Positions 26,669 through 36,915 of a DNA stretch of 64,000 bases are shown here, one piece after another. The stretch comes from Halomonas litopenaei (GTDB lineage: Bacteria > Pseudomonadota > Gammaproteobacteria > Pseudomonadales > Halomonadaceae). Both the position numbers and the translations under genes were made by a program. The stretch covers positions 62,001-126,000 of the forward strand of contig NZ_PXNS01000005.1 in NCBI RefSeq assembly GCF_003045775.1, in the 5' to 3' direction. Numbering within the stretch: position 1 is the stretch's first letter; each line of letters begins with the position of its first letter. Below the pieces are notes generated by a model. The model saw only the letters and a list, made by a program, of their open reading frames with translations. It searched no databases and had not been told where the DNA came from.

Positions 26669-27121
26669 ATGACACGTCTTTCTCGCGCCCTGGGTGCCGC
26701 TCTCATGGGTGTCTTCAGCCCGCTTGCACTGGCCGCCGGCCTGGACATGCACAAGGATCCTCACTGCGGCTGCTGCAGCGCCTGGGCCGAGCACATGCGT
26801 GAGGCCGGCTTCGAGGTGCGTCTTCACGACAGCCCCGACATGGCGTCGATCAAGCAGCGCCTGGGGGTTCCCCAGGCGTTGGCGTCCTGTCATACCGCTA
26901 CCCTGACCAATGATGCCGGCAGGCGTTACCTGATCGAGGGCCATGTCCCCGCCGAGCAGGTGGCCTGGCTGCTGGAGGCGTCGCCGGACATCGATGGTCT
27001 GGCGGTGCCGGGCATGCCCCACGGCTCGCCCGGGATGGAGACCGGTCGCCTCGATGACTACGCGGTGCTCGGCTTTACAGTCGACGATGGCCGCGCCAAG
27101 GTAGTGGCCCGTTACCCTTAA
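26669..27121 (+). CDS. Exported DUF411 metal-binding protein
   Basis: 150 residues behind AGGAG. A signal peptide (about 1-22, ending ALA) directs it to the periplasm. The mature start has HKDPHCGCCSAWAEHM, a thioredoxin-like CGCC motif typical of DUF411, and a second conserved cysteine in ALASCHTATL. DUF411 genes often sit in copper-resistance clusters, and a copper role is usually proposed. Here no copper genes flank it, so metal binding is a family inference. A glyoxalase gene follows by 47 bases on the same strand. Confidence 0.85.
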   Translation: MTRLSRALGAALMGVFSPLALAAGLDMHKDPHCGCCSAWAEHMREAGFEVRLHDSPDMASIKQRLGVPQALASCHTATLTNDAGRRYLIEGHVPAEQVAWLLEASPDIDGLAVPGMPHGSPGMETGRLDDYAVLGFTVDDGRAKVVARYP

Positions 27122-27168
27122 GCTCGCGCAGCAGACGCGGCCTACCCCTGAACTCCGAGGAGACCCGA

Positions 27169-27609
27169 ATGCAATTTCTACACACCATGGTGCGTGTCAG
27201 CGACCTCGACGCCTCTCTGCACTTCTATTGCGACCTGCTGGGCCTCAAGGAGGTGCGTCGCAAAGACAACGACAAGGGACGCTTTACCCTGGTGTTCCTG
27301 GCGGCGCCAGAGGACGAGGAGCGCTCGAGCCAGCTCAACGCGCCGGAGCTCGAGCTGACCTGGAACTGGGACCCGGAGGAGTACCAGGGCGGACGCAACT
27401 TTGGCCACCTGGCCTATCGCGTCGATGACATCTACGCCCTGTGTCAGAAGCTCATGGACAACGGTGTGACCATCAACCGGCCCCCCCGTGACGGCCATAT
27501 GGCCTTCGTCAGGAGCCCGGACGGCATTTCGGTGGAACTGCTGCAGAAGGGCGACGCCCTGGAACCCGCCGAGCCCTGGGCCTCGATGGAGAACACCGGC
27601 AGCTGGTAG
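27169..27609 (+). CDS. gloA: Glyoxalase I (lactoylglutathione lyase)
   Basis: 146 residues. It isomerises the hemithioacetal of methylglyoxal and glutathione to S-lactoylglutathione. Metal ligands His5, Glu62 (LELTWNW), His80 (GHLAYRVDD) and Glu123 (ISVELLQK) are all in place. AGGAG precedes the ATG. The length and lack of the eukaryotic insert suggest the short bacterial, Ni-type class. It may be co-transcribed with the DUF411 gene and ends before a GC-rich hairpin. Confidence 0.95.
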   Translation: MQFLHTMVRVSDLDASLHFYCDLLGLKEVRRKDNDKGRFTLVFLAAPEDEERSSQLNAPELELTWNWDPEEYQGGRNFGHLAYRVDDIYALCQKLMDNGVTINRPPRDGHMAFVRSPDGISVELLQKGDALEPAEPWASMENTGSW

Positions 27610-27666
27610 CGAGCGAAAGGCCGCTGTCGATCGTGCCAGCGAGCGGCGCCGAAGGGGCAGCGAAGG

Positions 27667-27690
27667 GATGGGGGAGCTGACTCCCCCATC
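27667..27690. terminator. Hairpin between gloA and slmA
   Basis: GATGGGGGAG (27667-27676) pairs perfectly with CTCCCCCATC (27681-27690) across CTGA, between convergent genes. No T-run follows. Confidence 0.5.
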
Positions 27691-27742
27691 GACACCTTGT
27701 CTTGCAGCTTGCCACGTGACCTGCCACGCGGGCGTCGTTTGC

Positions 27743-28351
27743 TCAGGCGGGGATGGCGCTGTCTCTCAGCAGGTGTGACGACAGTGCCGGCCACTGGTCT
27801 TCCCAGTGCTCGGTGGGGCGGTGGCGGTAGTCGCTGCGCACGTACTGGGCGATGCGTCCCTCGATCTGGGCGGTCAGCAGGTTGGCGCCGGCGCTGGCCG
27901 GCATCGCCAGCCGGCGACCCTCGCGCAGCTCCGCCTCGCGTAGTACCTGCTTGAACTGGGTATCCAGCCGCTCGAACAGCTGGTGGATACGCTGCCTCAG
28001 TCGCGCCGTCTCGCCGGTCAGCACGTCGCCGCCCAACAGCCGCGACAGGCCCGGGTTCTTTTCGGTGAAGGCCAGCACCAGGGTCATGATCTGATGGCAG
28101 CGCGGCAGCGCCTCCTGCTGCTCGTCGAGGATGCGCGTGATGCGCTCGAACAGGGTCTCCTCGATAAAGCTGATCAGGCCCTCGTACATCCTGGCCTTGC
28201 TCGGGAAGTGGCGGTAGAGCGCTGCCTCCGAGACGCCGACCTGGCGCGCCAGGGCGGCGATGGTGATGCGCTTGCCGCTGTCTTCTTCCAGCATCAGGGC
28301 CAGCGCCTGCAGTATCTGGTCCCGCCGACTTGGGGTCTTTTCCTGCGTCAT
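27743..28351 (-). CDS. slmA: Nucleoid occlusion factor, TetR family
   Basis: 202 residues. The N-terminal TetR helix-turn-helix reads ITIAALARQVGVSEAALYRHFPSKARMYEGL, and the dimerisation domain keeps the SlmA phrase TEKNPGLSRLLGGDVLTGE. SlmA binds specific DNA sites over the chromosome and blocks FtsZ assembly there. It is encoded at the end of the coaBC-dut-algC-argB series on the same strand, about 135 bases from argB, much as E. coli slmA follows dut. Confidence 0.92.
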   Translation of the reverse strand: MTQEKTPSRRDQILQALALMLEEDSGKRITIAALARQVGVSEAALYRHFPSKARMYEGLISFIEETLFERITRILDEQQEALPRCHQIMTLVLAFTEKNPGLSRLLGGDVLTGETARLRQRIHQLFERLDTQFKQVLREAELREGRRLAMPASAGANLLTAQIEGRIAQYVRSDYRHRPTEHWEDQWPALSSHLLRDSAIPA

Positions 28352-28487
28352 GATATCGAATTCTTTTGTCGTTGATGGCCCGCCGGGGCGCCGGCGGGCG
28401 AGTTCCCTTGCGTCCGGAGCTTGTGCCCGGTTCGCACTTCCTTGCGTCGCTATCGTGTCGCTTTCGTATCGCCCTGGTACGGGTGCT

Positions 28488-29414
<927 letters not shown>

Positions 29415-30797
29415 TCAGTTGGGTAGGGTGAGCGAGGCGTCCACGTCGGCCAGCGCCTCGGCGAAGCGATCGCGAATGCGCTCTAGCGCGGCGGCGTCGT
29501 TACCCTCGAAGCGCAGCACCAGCATCGGTGTGGTATTGGACGCGCGGCACAGACCCCAGCCATCCGGGTAGTCCACGCGGATGCCGTCCAGGGTGGTCTT
29601 GACGCCTTCGTCACCGAAGTCACCTTCCCGGGCCAGGCGCGCGACCAGGTCGAACTTGGTCTCGTCGGTGACCTCGATGTTGATCTCCGGGGTGCTCAGG
29701 TTCTGCGGATAGCGATCGAAGAAGGTGTCGGCGTCGCCGTCGAAGCGCGACAGGATCTCGAGCAGGCGGGCGGCACCATAAAGGCCGTCGTCGAAGCCGT
29801 ACCAGCGTTCCTTGAAGAAGATATGGCCGCTCATCTCGCCGGCCAGCAGGGCGCCGGTTTCCTTCATCCGTGCCTTGATCAGGGAGTGGCCGGTGCGCCA
29901 CATCTCCGGCGTGCCGCCGGCCTTCTCGATCACCTCGATCAGCTTGCCGGTGCACTTGACGTCGAAGATCACCCGGGCGTCCGGATTGCGACCGAGCATG
30001 TCCTCGGCGAACGCCATCAGCAGGTGGTCGGGGTAGATCAGGCGCCCCTTGGGGGTGATCACGCCGAGGCGGTCGCCGTCACCGTCGAAGGCCAGACCGA
30101 TGTCGGCGCCGTGCTCGGCCACCGCGTGGATCAGGTCCTTGAGGTTCTCCGGCTTGCCGGGGTCCGGGTGGTGGTTGGGGAAGTTGCCGTCGATGTCCTC
30201 GAACAGCGGCACGGTGTCGGCACCGAGCTGTTCGACCAGGCGCGGGCCCAGTTCACCGGCCACACCGTTGCCGCAGTCCACCACCGCCTTGATCGAGCCC
30301 GACAGCGAGACGTCTTCGAGGATGCGCTTCAGGTAGGCGTCACGCACATCGTGCTCGGACACCTGGCCCTGGCCTTCGCGCAGATCGCCGTTCTGAAGGC
30401 GAGTGTAGAGCGCGGTGATCGCCTCGCCAGAGAGCGTCTCGCCCCCCAGCACCATCTTCAGGCCGTTGTAGTCCGGCGGGTTGTGGCTGCCGGTCAGCAT
30501 GACCCCGGAGCGGGTGCCTTCCAGGGTGTGGGTGGCAAAGTACAGCACCGGCGTCGGCACCATGCCGATGTCGACCACGTCACAGCCGCTGGCGGTGAGG
30601 CCGCGTGTCAGGGCCTTGATCAGGCGCGGGCCGGAGAGTCGCCCGTCGCGGGCCACCACCACACGGGATTCGCCGCGGGCCTGGGCTTCGCTGCCGATGG
30701 CCTGGCCGATCGCCTCGACCCCGGCTTCGGTCAGAGTCTCGTCGACGACGCCTCGAATATCGTAGGCACGAAAGATCGTGGAGGGGACTTGAGTCAT
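29415..30797 (-). CDS. algC: Phosphomannomutase/phosphoglucomutase
   Basis: 460 residues from the ATG at 30797; the open frame continues upstream into dut but has no start site. It interconverts hexose 1- and 6-phosphates, feeding exopolysaccharide, LPS and osmolyte sugars. The four-domain enzyme is seen in FRAYDIRGVVDE (substrate loop), the phosphoserine loop GVMLTGSHNPPDYNG, the metal loop AFDGDGDRLGVI, the sugar loop GEMSGHIFF and the phosphate-binding C-terminal domain. It belongs to the compact coaBC-dut-algC-argB series, in the Pseudomonas order. Confidence 0.94.
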   Translation of the reverse strand: MTQVPSTIFRAYDIRGVVDETLTEAGVEAIGQAIGSEAQARGESRVVVARDGRLSGPRLIKALTRGLTASGCDVVDIGMVPTPVLYFATHTLEGTRSGVMLTGSHNPPDYNGLKMVLGGETLSGEAITALYTRLQNGDLREGQGQVSEHDVRDAYLKRILEDVSLSGSIKAVVDCGNGVAGELGPRLVEQLGADTVPLFEDIDGNFPNHHPDPGKPENLKDLIHAVAEHGADIGLAFDGDGDRLGVITPKGRLIYPDHLLMAFAEDMLGRNPDARVIFDVKCTGKLIEVIEKAGGTPEMWRTGHSLIKARMKETGALLAGEMSGHIFFKERWYGFDDGLYGAARLLEILSRFDGDADTFFDRYPQNLSTPEINIEVTDETKFDLVARLAREGDFGDEGVKTTLDGIRVDYPDGWGLCRASNTTPMLVLRFEGNDAAALERIRDRFAEALADVDASLTLPN

Positions 30798-30856
30798 GTG
30801 AGGGTCCTGTCCTTTTGACGTGGCGCTTGAATGAACGGGTAGTCGAACCTGGGGCG

Positions 30857-31324
30857 TCAGTGGCGTCCGGAGCTGCCGAAACCGCCGCCGCCGCGAAGGC
30901 TCTCGGAAAAGTCCTCGACCACTTCCAGCTCGGCCTGGACCACCGGTACCAGCACGTACTGGGCCAGACGTTCGAAGGGCTCGAGGGTGAAGGCGGTGGT
31001 CGATCGGTTCCACACCGACACCATCAGTTCGCCCTGGTAGTCGGAGTCGATCAGGCCGACCAGGTTGCCGAGCACGATGCCGTGTTTGTGGCCAAGCCCC
31101 GAGCGGGGCAGGATCATGCCGGCCAGGCCCGGATCGGCGATATGGATCGAGAGCCCGGTGCGGACCAGTTCGCAATCCCCGGGGGCCAGCGTCAGCGGCG
31201 CGTCGAGCAGGGCGTGAAGGTCCATCCCGGCCGAGCCGTCGGTGGCGTAGCGGGGCATGCGCTCCTTGATCCGTTCATCGAGGATCTTGACGGCGAGGCG
31301 AGGGCGCGAGGCAGTGTCGTGCAT
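30857..31324 (-). CDS. dut: dUTP diphosphatase
   Basis: 155 residues, homotrimeric dUTPase type. It hydrolyses dUTP to dUMP, keeping uracil out of DNA and feeding thymidylate synthesis. The five family motifs are visible: [40 protein letters not shown] and the glycine-rich C-terminal arm [12 protein letters not shown], which closes over the substrate. It lies between coaBC and algC on the same strand. Confidence 0.96.
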   Translation of the reverse strand: MHDTASRPRLAVKILDERIKERMPRYATDGSAGMDLHALLDAPLTLAPGDCELVRTGLSIHIADPGLAGMILPRSGLGHKHGIVLGNLVGLIDSDYQGELMVSVWNRSTTAFTLEPFERLAQYVLVPVVQAELEVVEDFSESLRGGGGFGSSGRH

Positions 31325-31384
31325 GAAAGGTCCTTGGTCTTGGGCAGCCAGACAGGCTTCCTGATAAATAAGTGGTGTCGTGGC

Positions 31385-32731
31385 TCAGCGCGGGTTCGGC
31401 CGCACCGTCTGACGTCGCGCCTCGAGGCAGGCTCGGGCCTGGGCGATGATGGCCTGGGCCAGGCTGGCCTTGTCCTGGTCGGTCTCTTCGCGGCGGGCGA
31501 GAGACTCGCCGTCGCGCCACACCAGGGTTGCGGCATTGCGGTCCGAGCCGAAGCCGAGTCCCTCCCGGGAGACGTCGTTGGCGACGATCATGTCGAGCCC
31601 CTTGCGCGCGAGCTTGCCCTCGGCGTAGCGCACCACGTCGCGGGTCTCAGCGGCGAAGCCGACCATCAGCGGACGCGGATCGCGGGCAGCCAGGGTGGCG
31701 ATGATGTCGGGATTCTTGACCAGCTTCAGGGTAAGACCGTCGTCGTCATCGCGCTTCTTTATCTTGTGTTCTGCCGGGGCCTCGGCGCGATAGTCCGCCA
31801 CCGCCGCGCAGCCGATGAAGATGTCGCAGCCATCCATCAGCCCTTCGGCTGCGGCGAGCAGTTCTTCCGCGGTTTCTATGTCGTGGCGGGCAACGCCCGG
31901 GGGTGTCGGCAGACTGACGGGACCGGCGATCAGGGTGACACGGGCGCCACTGTCCCGGGCTGCTTCGGCCAGGGCGAAACCCATCTTGCCGGAGCTGTGA
32001 TTGGACAGGTAGCGCACCGGATCCAGCGGCTCCCGGGTGGGGCCGGCGGTGATCACCACATGAAGGTCTGCGTCCGGGGGCACTGCTTCGCCTTTCTCTC
32101 CCACGACGCCTGTCGCTGTCCGGGGCGTGGAGGGAGAGCCGGCATCCAGCAGGGCGCCGAGAATGGCCTCCGGTTCCATCATGCGTCCCGGGCCGACGTC
32201 GCCACAGGCCTGGTCGCCCTGGTCGGGCCCCAGCAGGGCCCATCCATCCTCGACCAGCCGGGCGGCGTTGCGCTGGGTCGCCGGATGGCGCCACATGGCC
32301 TGGTTCATCGCCGGGGCCAGCATCCGCCGGGCGTCGCTGGCCAGGCAAGCGGTGGTCAACAGATCGTCGGCCATGCCCTGGGCCAGGCGCGCCATCAGGT
32401 CGGCGGTGGCGGGGGCGATCAGAATAAGATCGGCCCAGCGGGCGAGTTCGATATGACCCATGCCGAGCTCGGCGTCGGGGTCCAGCAGCGAGGTGCGTAC
32501 CGCGCGTCCGGTCAGCGCCTGCAGCGTCAGCGGCGTGATGAAGGCCTGGGCTCCCTCTGTCATCACTACCTGCACCTCGCAACCCGCCTGCACCAGCAGT
32601 CGGGCCAGAGAGGCGCTCTTGTAGGCGGCAATACCGGCGCTGATGCCCAGCACAACTCGCTGCCCGGGGCGAAGGCCGCCGGGGCCTGAGCCGGTCAGGC
32701 CGCAACCGGAAGAGGAGGGAGCGTGCAACAT
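31385..32731 (-). CDS. coaBC: Bifunctional phosphopantothenoylcysteine decarboxylase / phosphopantothenate-cysteine ligase
   Basis: 448 residues with two enzymes for coenzyme A synthesis. The N-terminal FMN-dependent CoaC half has GISAGIAAYKSASLARLL, the PAMNQAMW substrate motif and catalytic Cys in ACGDVGPGRM. The C-terminal CoaB half has ITAGPTREPLDPVRYLSNHS and the K-x-K-K pair in HKIKKRDDD. A linker of about 30 residues (SPSTPRTATGVVGEKGEA) between the halves is longer than usual. The first residues before RVVLGISAG form a Gly/Pro-rich tail, so the start could be somewhat later. It is divergent from radC. Confidence 0.95.
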   Translation of the reverse strand: MLHAPSSSGCGLTGSGPGGLRPGQRVVLGISAGIAAYKSASLARLLVQAGCEVQVVMTEGAQAFITPLTLQALTGRAVRTSLLDPDAELGMGHIELARWADLILIAPATADLMARLAQGMADDLLTTACLASDARRMLAPAMNQAMWRHPATQRNAARLVEDGWALLGPDQGDQACGDVGPGRMMEPEAILGALLDAGSPSTPRTATGVVGEKGEAVPPDADLHVVITAGPTREPLDPVRYLSNHSSGKMGFALAEAARDSGARVTLIAGPVSLPTPPGVARHDIETAEELLAAAEGLMDGCDIFIGCAAVADYRAEAPAEHKIKKRDDDDGLTLKLVKNPDIIATLAARDPRPLMVGFAAETRDVVRYAEGKLARKGLDMIVANDVSREGLGFGSDRNAATLVWRDGESLARREETDQDKASLAQAIIAQARACLEARRQTVRPNPR

Positions 32732-32859
32732 GAAAAAAGTCCGCAGCCAGAGTCAGCCCTCTACCTTACCACCGGTACCGGATCATGCGTAGCCGCGCAC
32801 CCTGGCTCCAGATCAGGCAGACCGCACTAGACTCAACGGGTATGTCGGCGCTCGCCGAC

Positions 32860-32990
32860 AGGGCGTGAGGGTAGGATGTGACAAGAGGGTGTGAGAAGAG
32901 GATGTGGCGGCTGGGTGTGAGAAGAGGATGTGGTGGCTGGGTGTGATGACAGAGCGTGTCGAGAGGATGTGACGACAGGGCGTGACGAGA
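32860..32990. repeat. Tandem repeat array between coaBC and radC
   Basis: Two 26-bp units, 32887-32912 and 32913-32938, differ at one base (core GGGTGTGAGAAGAGGATGTG). They are flanked by degenerate copies of the same core on both sides (about 32860-32886 and 32939-32990), so the array occupies about half of the 278-base divergent gap. It contains no open frame and no spaced identical units, so it is not CRISPR. It probably arose by replication slippage. Confidence 0.8.
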
Positions 32991-33009
32991 AACGGAGCAG
33001 GAGACAGGG

Positions 33010-33684
33010 ATGTCGATACGAGACTGGCCAGAGGGCGAACGCCCTCGCGAGAAGCTGCTGGCGCTGGGGCCCACCGCGCTATCCGACGCCGAGCTGCTGG
33101 CGATTGTGCTGCGGGTCGGGGTGGCAGGACGCTCCGCGGTGGACCTGGCACGGGACGTACTGGGTGCCTTCGGCGGACTGCGTGCCCTGCTCGAGGCGCA
33201 TCAGCAGGAGGTCTGTGCCCAGCGTGGCCTGGGGCTTGCCACCTTCGTTCAGCTGCAGGCCGCCCAGGAGATGTCGCGCCGTCATCTGGCGAGCCATCTG
33301 GAGCGGGGTCAGGCGCTGAATTCTCCCGCGCGGGTCAGGACCTTTCTTTCCGCTCAGCTTCGTCATCTGGACCACGAGGCCTTCGCCGCACTGTTTCTCG
33401 ACGCCCAGCATCGGGTGATCCGCTTCGAGGTGCTGTTTCGCGGCACCCTGGACAGCGCCTCGGTGTACCCGCGTGAGGTGGCCAAACGTGCCCTGGCGCT
33501 GGGGGCGGGCGCCTTGATCCTGTGCCACAACCATCCCTCCGGGGTGGCCGAGCCCAGTGATGCCGACCGGCGTATCACCGATCGCCTGAAAGAGGCGCTG
33601 GGCCTGTTCGATATCCGTGTACTGGATCATTTTGTGGTGGGAGACGCAGAAGTGGTGTCATTTGCCGAGCGAGGTTGGGTATAA
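33010..33684 (+). CDS. radC: RadC family JAMM-domain protein
   Basis: 224 residues. An N-terminal helix-hairpin-helix region ([18 protein letters not shown]) precedes a JAB/MPN domain with the metal motif [15 protein letters not shown] (H-x-H-x7-S-x2-D). AGGAG and similar purines precede the ATG. Originally linked to DNA repair, RadC has no settled biochemical role; the JAMM site suggests a metalloprotease-like activity. The gene is divergent from coaBC, as in many gammaproteobacteria, and upstream of rpmB-rpmG-mutM. Confidence 0.93.
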   Translation: MSIRDWPEGERPREKLLALGPTALSDAELLAIVLRVGVAGRSAVDLARDVLGAFGGLRALLEAHQQEVCAQRGLGLATFVQLQAAQEMSRRHLASHLERGQALNSPARVRTFLSAQLRHLDHEAFAALFLDAQHRVIRFEVLFRGTLDSASVYPREVAKRALALGAGALILCHNHPSGVAEPSDADRRITDRLKEALGLFDIRVLDHFVVGDAEVVSFAERGWV

Positions 33685-34082
33685 TGCGCCGCGCGCAAAG
33701 AGAGCTGGCCCAGGCGGGGCGAGGATCGTCTCGATCCTATCGCGTCCTGGCCGGGCGACTCTCTACCCGAACACGTCACGTCATCGCCGTCGACGCAGCG
33801 GAGCCGTTTCGAGCACCTCGACACGGGCCGTGAGCGAGCGACCTGGCGAACGTTGGTGTATCCCTTGCCCATGGAGGCAGGGTCTGGTATAAAGTGCACC
33901 CTTTGAATTCCCTTGGGTCAAAAGCACGGGGCTCATGACAGGGCTCGAGGTTGCTGAGGGCATGATGAATGCGGACTTTCGCCGGCACCGCGCGGCCAGT
34001 CTGCGACACATCCCTTCGGTTCTCGCCCTTCCCGGTTTGCCCGACAGGTTTTGAACAACTCGCCACGCGGTTGGAGGCTCTC
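33685..34082. other. radC-rpmB intergenic region
   Basis: This 398-base gap contains the rpmB promoter at 33865-33893. It also has a hairpin-forming GGATCG/CGATCC pair near 33723-33738 behind radC, and a TATAAT at 33680-33685 overlapping the radC end that has no good -35. The long leader from about 33900 to the rpmB ribosome site shows no open frame with a start signal. Confidence 0.5.
33865..33893 (+). promoter_or_regulatory. Predicted rpmB-rpmG promoter with extended -10
   Basis: TTGCCC (33865-33870), 17 bases, then TATAAA (33888-33893) preceded by TGG, an extended -10. The transcript would have a leader of about 180 bases before rpmB. Confidence 0.7.
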
Positions 34083-34319
34083 ATGTCCAAAGTATGTCAG
34101 GTTACCGGCAAGCGCCCGGTGACTGGTAACAACGTTTCACACTCCCAGCGCAAGACCCGTCGTCGTTTCTTGCCGAACCTTCACAGCCATCGCTTCTGGG
34201 TCGAGTCCGAAAAGCGTTTCGTGACCCTGCGTGTTTCCTCCAAGGGCATGCGCATCATCGACAAGAAGGGCATCGAAGAGGTGCTCAGCGATATCCGTAA
34301 GCGCGGCGACGCCATCTAA
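34083..34319 (+). CDS. rpmB: 50S ribosomal protein L28
   Basis: 78 residues, full family length. [21 protein letters not shown] and the basic [11 protein letters not shown] stretch are diagnostic. GGAGG sits five bases before the ATG at 34083; earlier in-frame starts lie in the leader. L28 binds 23S rRNA in the large subunit near the E site. The single Cys in the N-terminal VCQVTGK with no CxxC pair marks the zinc-free form. It is followed by rpmG with the usual order. Confidence 0.97.
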   Translation: MSKVCQVTGKRPVTGNNVSHSQRKTRRRFLPNLHSHRFWVESEKRFVTLRVSSKGMRIIDKKGIEEVLSDIRKRGDAI

Positions 34320-34431
34320 GGATGACGTCCTCGGGAGCCCACTGGTTCGCCTGAGCGAACGGCCTCCGCCGACTTGAATGACTGGCCTGGTGTGCACGAC
34401 GCGTACCAGGCGGCAAACTGGGAGAAGTCTC

Positions 34432-34587
34432 ATGCGTGACAAGATTCGTCTGGTGTCCAGCGCCGGTACCGGCCACTTCTACACCACCGACAAGAACAAG
34501 CGTAACACTCCGGACAAGATGGAAATGAAGAAGTTCGATCCGGTGGTTCGCAAGCACGTGATGTACAAGGAAGCCAAGATCAAGTAA
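34432..34587 (+). CDS. rpmG: 50S ribosomal protein L33
   Basis: 51 residues from the ATG behind GGGAGA. The sequence [18 protein letters not shown] and [19 protein letters not shown] is that of L33. It has no cysteines, so this is the zinc-independent form. It sits 112 bases after rpmB, presumably on the same transcript, and two hairpins follow. Confidence 0.97.
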   Translation: MRDKIRLVSSAGTGHFYTTDKNKRNTPDKMEMKKFDPVVRKHVMYKEAKIK

Positions 34588-34608
34588 GGCTTGATCTCGC
34601 TTCCACCG

Positions 34609-34659
34609 CAGGCGAGTTGTCGCCTGTCACCGAGAACCCGGCCCCGAGGTCGGGTTCTT
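34609..34659 (+). terminator. Tandem hairpins after rpmG
   Basis: CAGGCGA/TCGCCTG (34609-34615, 34620-34626) is followed by a second stem, AGAACCCG/CGGGTTCT (34633-34640, 34651-34658). The T-run is poor, so termination before mutM may be partial. Confidence 0.5.
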
Positions 34660-34742
34660 GCGTATGTCCCTGTCAGCGGCCCTGGGCGATGGCGTGATGT
34701 CGCTCGCTGCTCGCCGCTCTAACTCCAGGCCCCAGGTGTGCC

Positions 34743-35660
34743 ATGCCCGAGCTTCCCGAAGTCGAGACCACCCGACGCGGCATCGCCCCCCACGTACAAG
34801 GGCGCGAGATCCGTGAGGTGCTGGTGCGCCAGTCGCGCCTGCGGGTGCCGGTGCCTGAGGATCTCGCCGATCGTCTGATCGGCGCCCGCTTCGGCGAGAT
34901 TCGCCGTCGCGCCAAGTACCTGCTGCTGCCGGTGCTGTGTGGCGAGGGCGGTGAGAGCGTCGAGAACGGCGAGACGGTCGCCAGCACCGAGGGCACCGGC
35001 ACGGCCGCGTCCCGGCCGGACGACGGCAGAGTGCGCGAAAAGGGCACCCTGCTGTGGCACCTGGGCATGTCCGGTAGCCTGCGTATTGCCCGCCTCGGTG
35101 AGCTGCCCAGGAAGCACGACCATGTGGACCTGGTGCTCGAGGACGGCGTCATCCTGCGCTATCACGACCCGCGTCGTTTCGGCTTCGTCGACTGGCTCCG
35201 GGACGACGAGGCCCACGATACCCGCTTGTCGCGGCTAGGCCCCGAGCCGTTGTCGCAGGCCTTCGACGGCGCCCGGCTGTACGCCCTGTCGCGGGGGCGC
35301 CAGGCGGCGGTGAAGCCGTTCTTGATGGACAACGCCGTGGTCGTCGGGGTGGGCAACATCTACGCCAGCGAAGCGCTGTTTCTGGCCGGTATCGATCCGC
35401 GCCGGGCTGCCGGTCGCATCGGACGCGAGCGCTACGATCGCCTGGCCGCCGCCGCCAAGGAGGTGCTGGCCGCGGCCATCACCCAGGGCGGCACCACCCT
35501 GCGCGACTTCGTCAGCGGCACCGGCGAACCCGGCTACTTCGCCCAGCGCCTCAACGTCTATGGGCGTGCCGGCGCACCCTGCCGCCGTTGTGGCGGTGAG
35601 CTGAAGCACGTGACTCTGGGGCAGCGTGCCAGTGTGTTTTGCCCTCGTTGCCAACGTTAG
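34743..35660 (+). CDS. mutM: Formamidopyrimidine-DNA glycosylase with an insertion
   Basis: 305 residues, about 35 longer than the usual 270. It excises 8-oxoguanine and cuts the strand by beta,delta-elimination. The N-terminal PELPEVET carries catalytic Pro and Glu. [28 protein letters not shown] (helix-two-turn-helix) and the C-terminal zinc finger CRRCGG...CPRCQR are intact. The extra length is a hydrophilic, Gly/Glu/Thr-rich insertion at about residues 64-102, between the strand AKYLLLPV and HLGMSG. No strong ribosome site precedes the ATG. The enzyme should still be active, since the insertion is in a surface loop. Confidence 0.95.
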   Translation: MPELPEVETTRRGIAPHVQGREIREVLVRQSRLRVPVPEDLADRLIGARFGEIRRRAKYLLLPVLCGEGGESVENGETVASTEGTGTAASRPDDGRVREKGTLLWHLGMSGSLRIARLGELPRKHDHVDLVLEDGVILRYHDPRRFGFVDWLRDDEAHDTRLSRLGPEPLSQAFDGARLYALSRGRQAAVKPFLMDNAVVVGVGNIYASEALFLAGIDPRRAAGRIGRERYDRLAAAAKEVLAAAITQGGTTLRDFVSGTGEPGYFAQRLNVYGRAGAPCRRCGGELKHVTLGQRASVFCPRCQR

Positions 35661-35724
35661 TCCTGTCGATGCTTGAAGGGCTCGCCCAATTATTCATTTA
35701 GTTTCCGTAGAGAGAGTGATCACC

Positions 35725-36915
35725 GTGACTCGTCCGCTGCGCCTGAAAAAGAACGCCGATCGTCGCCTCAAGTCCGGCCACCTGTGGCTGTATTCCAACG
35801 AGATCGACATCGCCGAGACGCCGCTCAAGGGGCTCGAAGTCGGTGAGCAGGTCATCGTCGAGGCCGCCAATGGCAAGCCCATGGGTCTGGCCTACGTCAA
35901 TCCCAACTCGCTGATCTGCGCCCGCATCGTCTCGCGTGACCCGAGCATGCGGCTGGATCGCTCGCTGCTGGTACATCGCCTGAATCAGGCCCTGGCGCTG
36001 CGCCAGAGCCTGTTCGACAAGCCCTTCTACCGCCTGGTCCATGGCGAGGCCGATCTGCTGCCGGGGCTGGTCATCGACCGCTACGCCGAGGTGCTGGTAG
36101 TCCAGCTCAACACCGCCGGCATGGAAGCGGTGAAGGACGAGCTGCTCGACGCACTCGACAAGGTGCTGTCCCCTGCCTGTGTGGTGCTGCGCAACGACAC
36201 CAGTGGTCGTCGTCAGGAAGGCCTCAGCGAGGTGGTAGAGGTGGTCAAGGGCGAGCTGCCGGAGCAGGTGCTGCTGGAAGAGAACGGCGTGCAGTTCGCC
36301 GCCCCCGTGCTCGACGGCCAGAAGACCGGCTGGTTCTACGACCACCGCATCAATCGCGCCTGGCTCAATCAGCGGGTGGCCGGCAAGCGGGTGCTGGACC
36401 TGTTCAGCTACGTCGGTGGCTGGGGCGTGCAGGCGGCGGCCCATGGCGCCAGCGAAGTGCTGTGCGTGGATGCCAGCGAGTCGGCGCTGGATCGCGTCGC
36501 CGAGAACGCCGCGCTCAACGGCCAGCACGAGCGGGTCGCTGTGGGTCACGGCGACGCCTTCGAGGCGCTGGCGGCGCTCAAGGCCGACGGCGAGAAGTTC
36601 GACGTGATCGTGCTCGATCCGCCGGCCTTCATCAAGAGGCGCAAGGATATCGCCAACGGCGAGCGTGCCTACGCCCGACTCAATCGCGACGCCATGCGCC
36701 TGCTGGGCCGCGACGGCCTGCTGCTGTCCGCCTCCTGCTCCATGCACCTGGCACAGGATCGCCTGGTCGACGTGGTGCGCGGTGCGGTACGTCACCAGGA
36801 TCGACAGGGACAGATCCTTTTCCAGGGCCACCAGGGACCTGATCACCCGGTGCACCCGGCGATTCCCGAAACCGCCTACCTCAAGGCGCTCGGTGTGCGC
36901 GTCTTTCGCGACTGA
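35725..36915 (+). CDS. RlmI-like class I SAM-dependent rRNA methyltransferase
   Basis: 396 residues from the GTG at 35725, which lies eight bases after GAGAG; another GTG at 35716 would add three residues. An N-terminal PUA domain (about 1-75, with SGHLWLYSNEID) precedes an EEHEE linker domain and a Rossmann methyltransferase with VLDLFSYVGGWGVQAAAHGA (SAM loop) and VLDPPAFIKRRKD (catalytic D-P-P motif). Family members such as RlmI make m5C in 23S rRNA, which needs the Cys in SASCSMHL. The exact nucleotide modified is inferred. Confidence 0.88.
   Translation: MTRPLRLKKNADRRLKSGHLWLYSNEIDIAETPLKGLEVGEQVIVEAANGKPMGLAYVNPNSLICARIVSRDPSMRLDRSLLVHRLNQALALRQSLFDKPFYRLVHGEADLLPGLVIDRYAEVLVVQLNTAGMEAVKDELLDALDKVLSPACVVLRNDTSGRRQEGLSEVVEVVKGELPEQVLLEENGVQFAAPVLDGQKTGWFYDHRINRAWLNQRVAGKRVLDLFSYVGGWGVQAAAHGASEVLCVDASESALDRVAENAALNGQHERVAVGHGDAFEALAALKADGEKFDVIVLDPPAFIKRRKDIANGERAYARLNRDAMRLLGRDGLLLSASCSMHLAQDRLVDVVRGAVRHQDRQGQILFQGHQGPDHPVHPAIPETAYLKALGVRVFRD

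Noticed and set aside
32887..32938. Repeat array considered as CRISPR
   Set aside because: The units are directly adjacent without unique spacers, and no cas genes are near.
33680..33685. TATAAT at the radC stop as a second rpmB promoter
   Set aside because: No acceptable -35 at 16-18 bases and not a proper extended -10. The site at 33865-33893 is much better.
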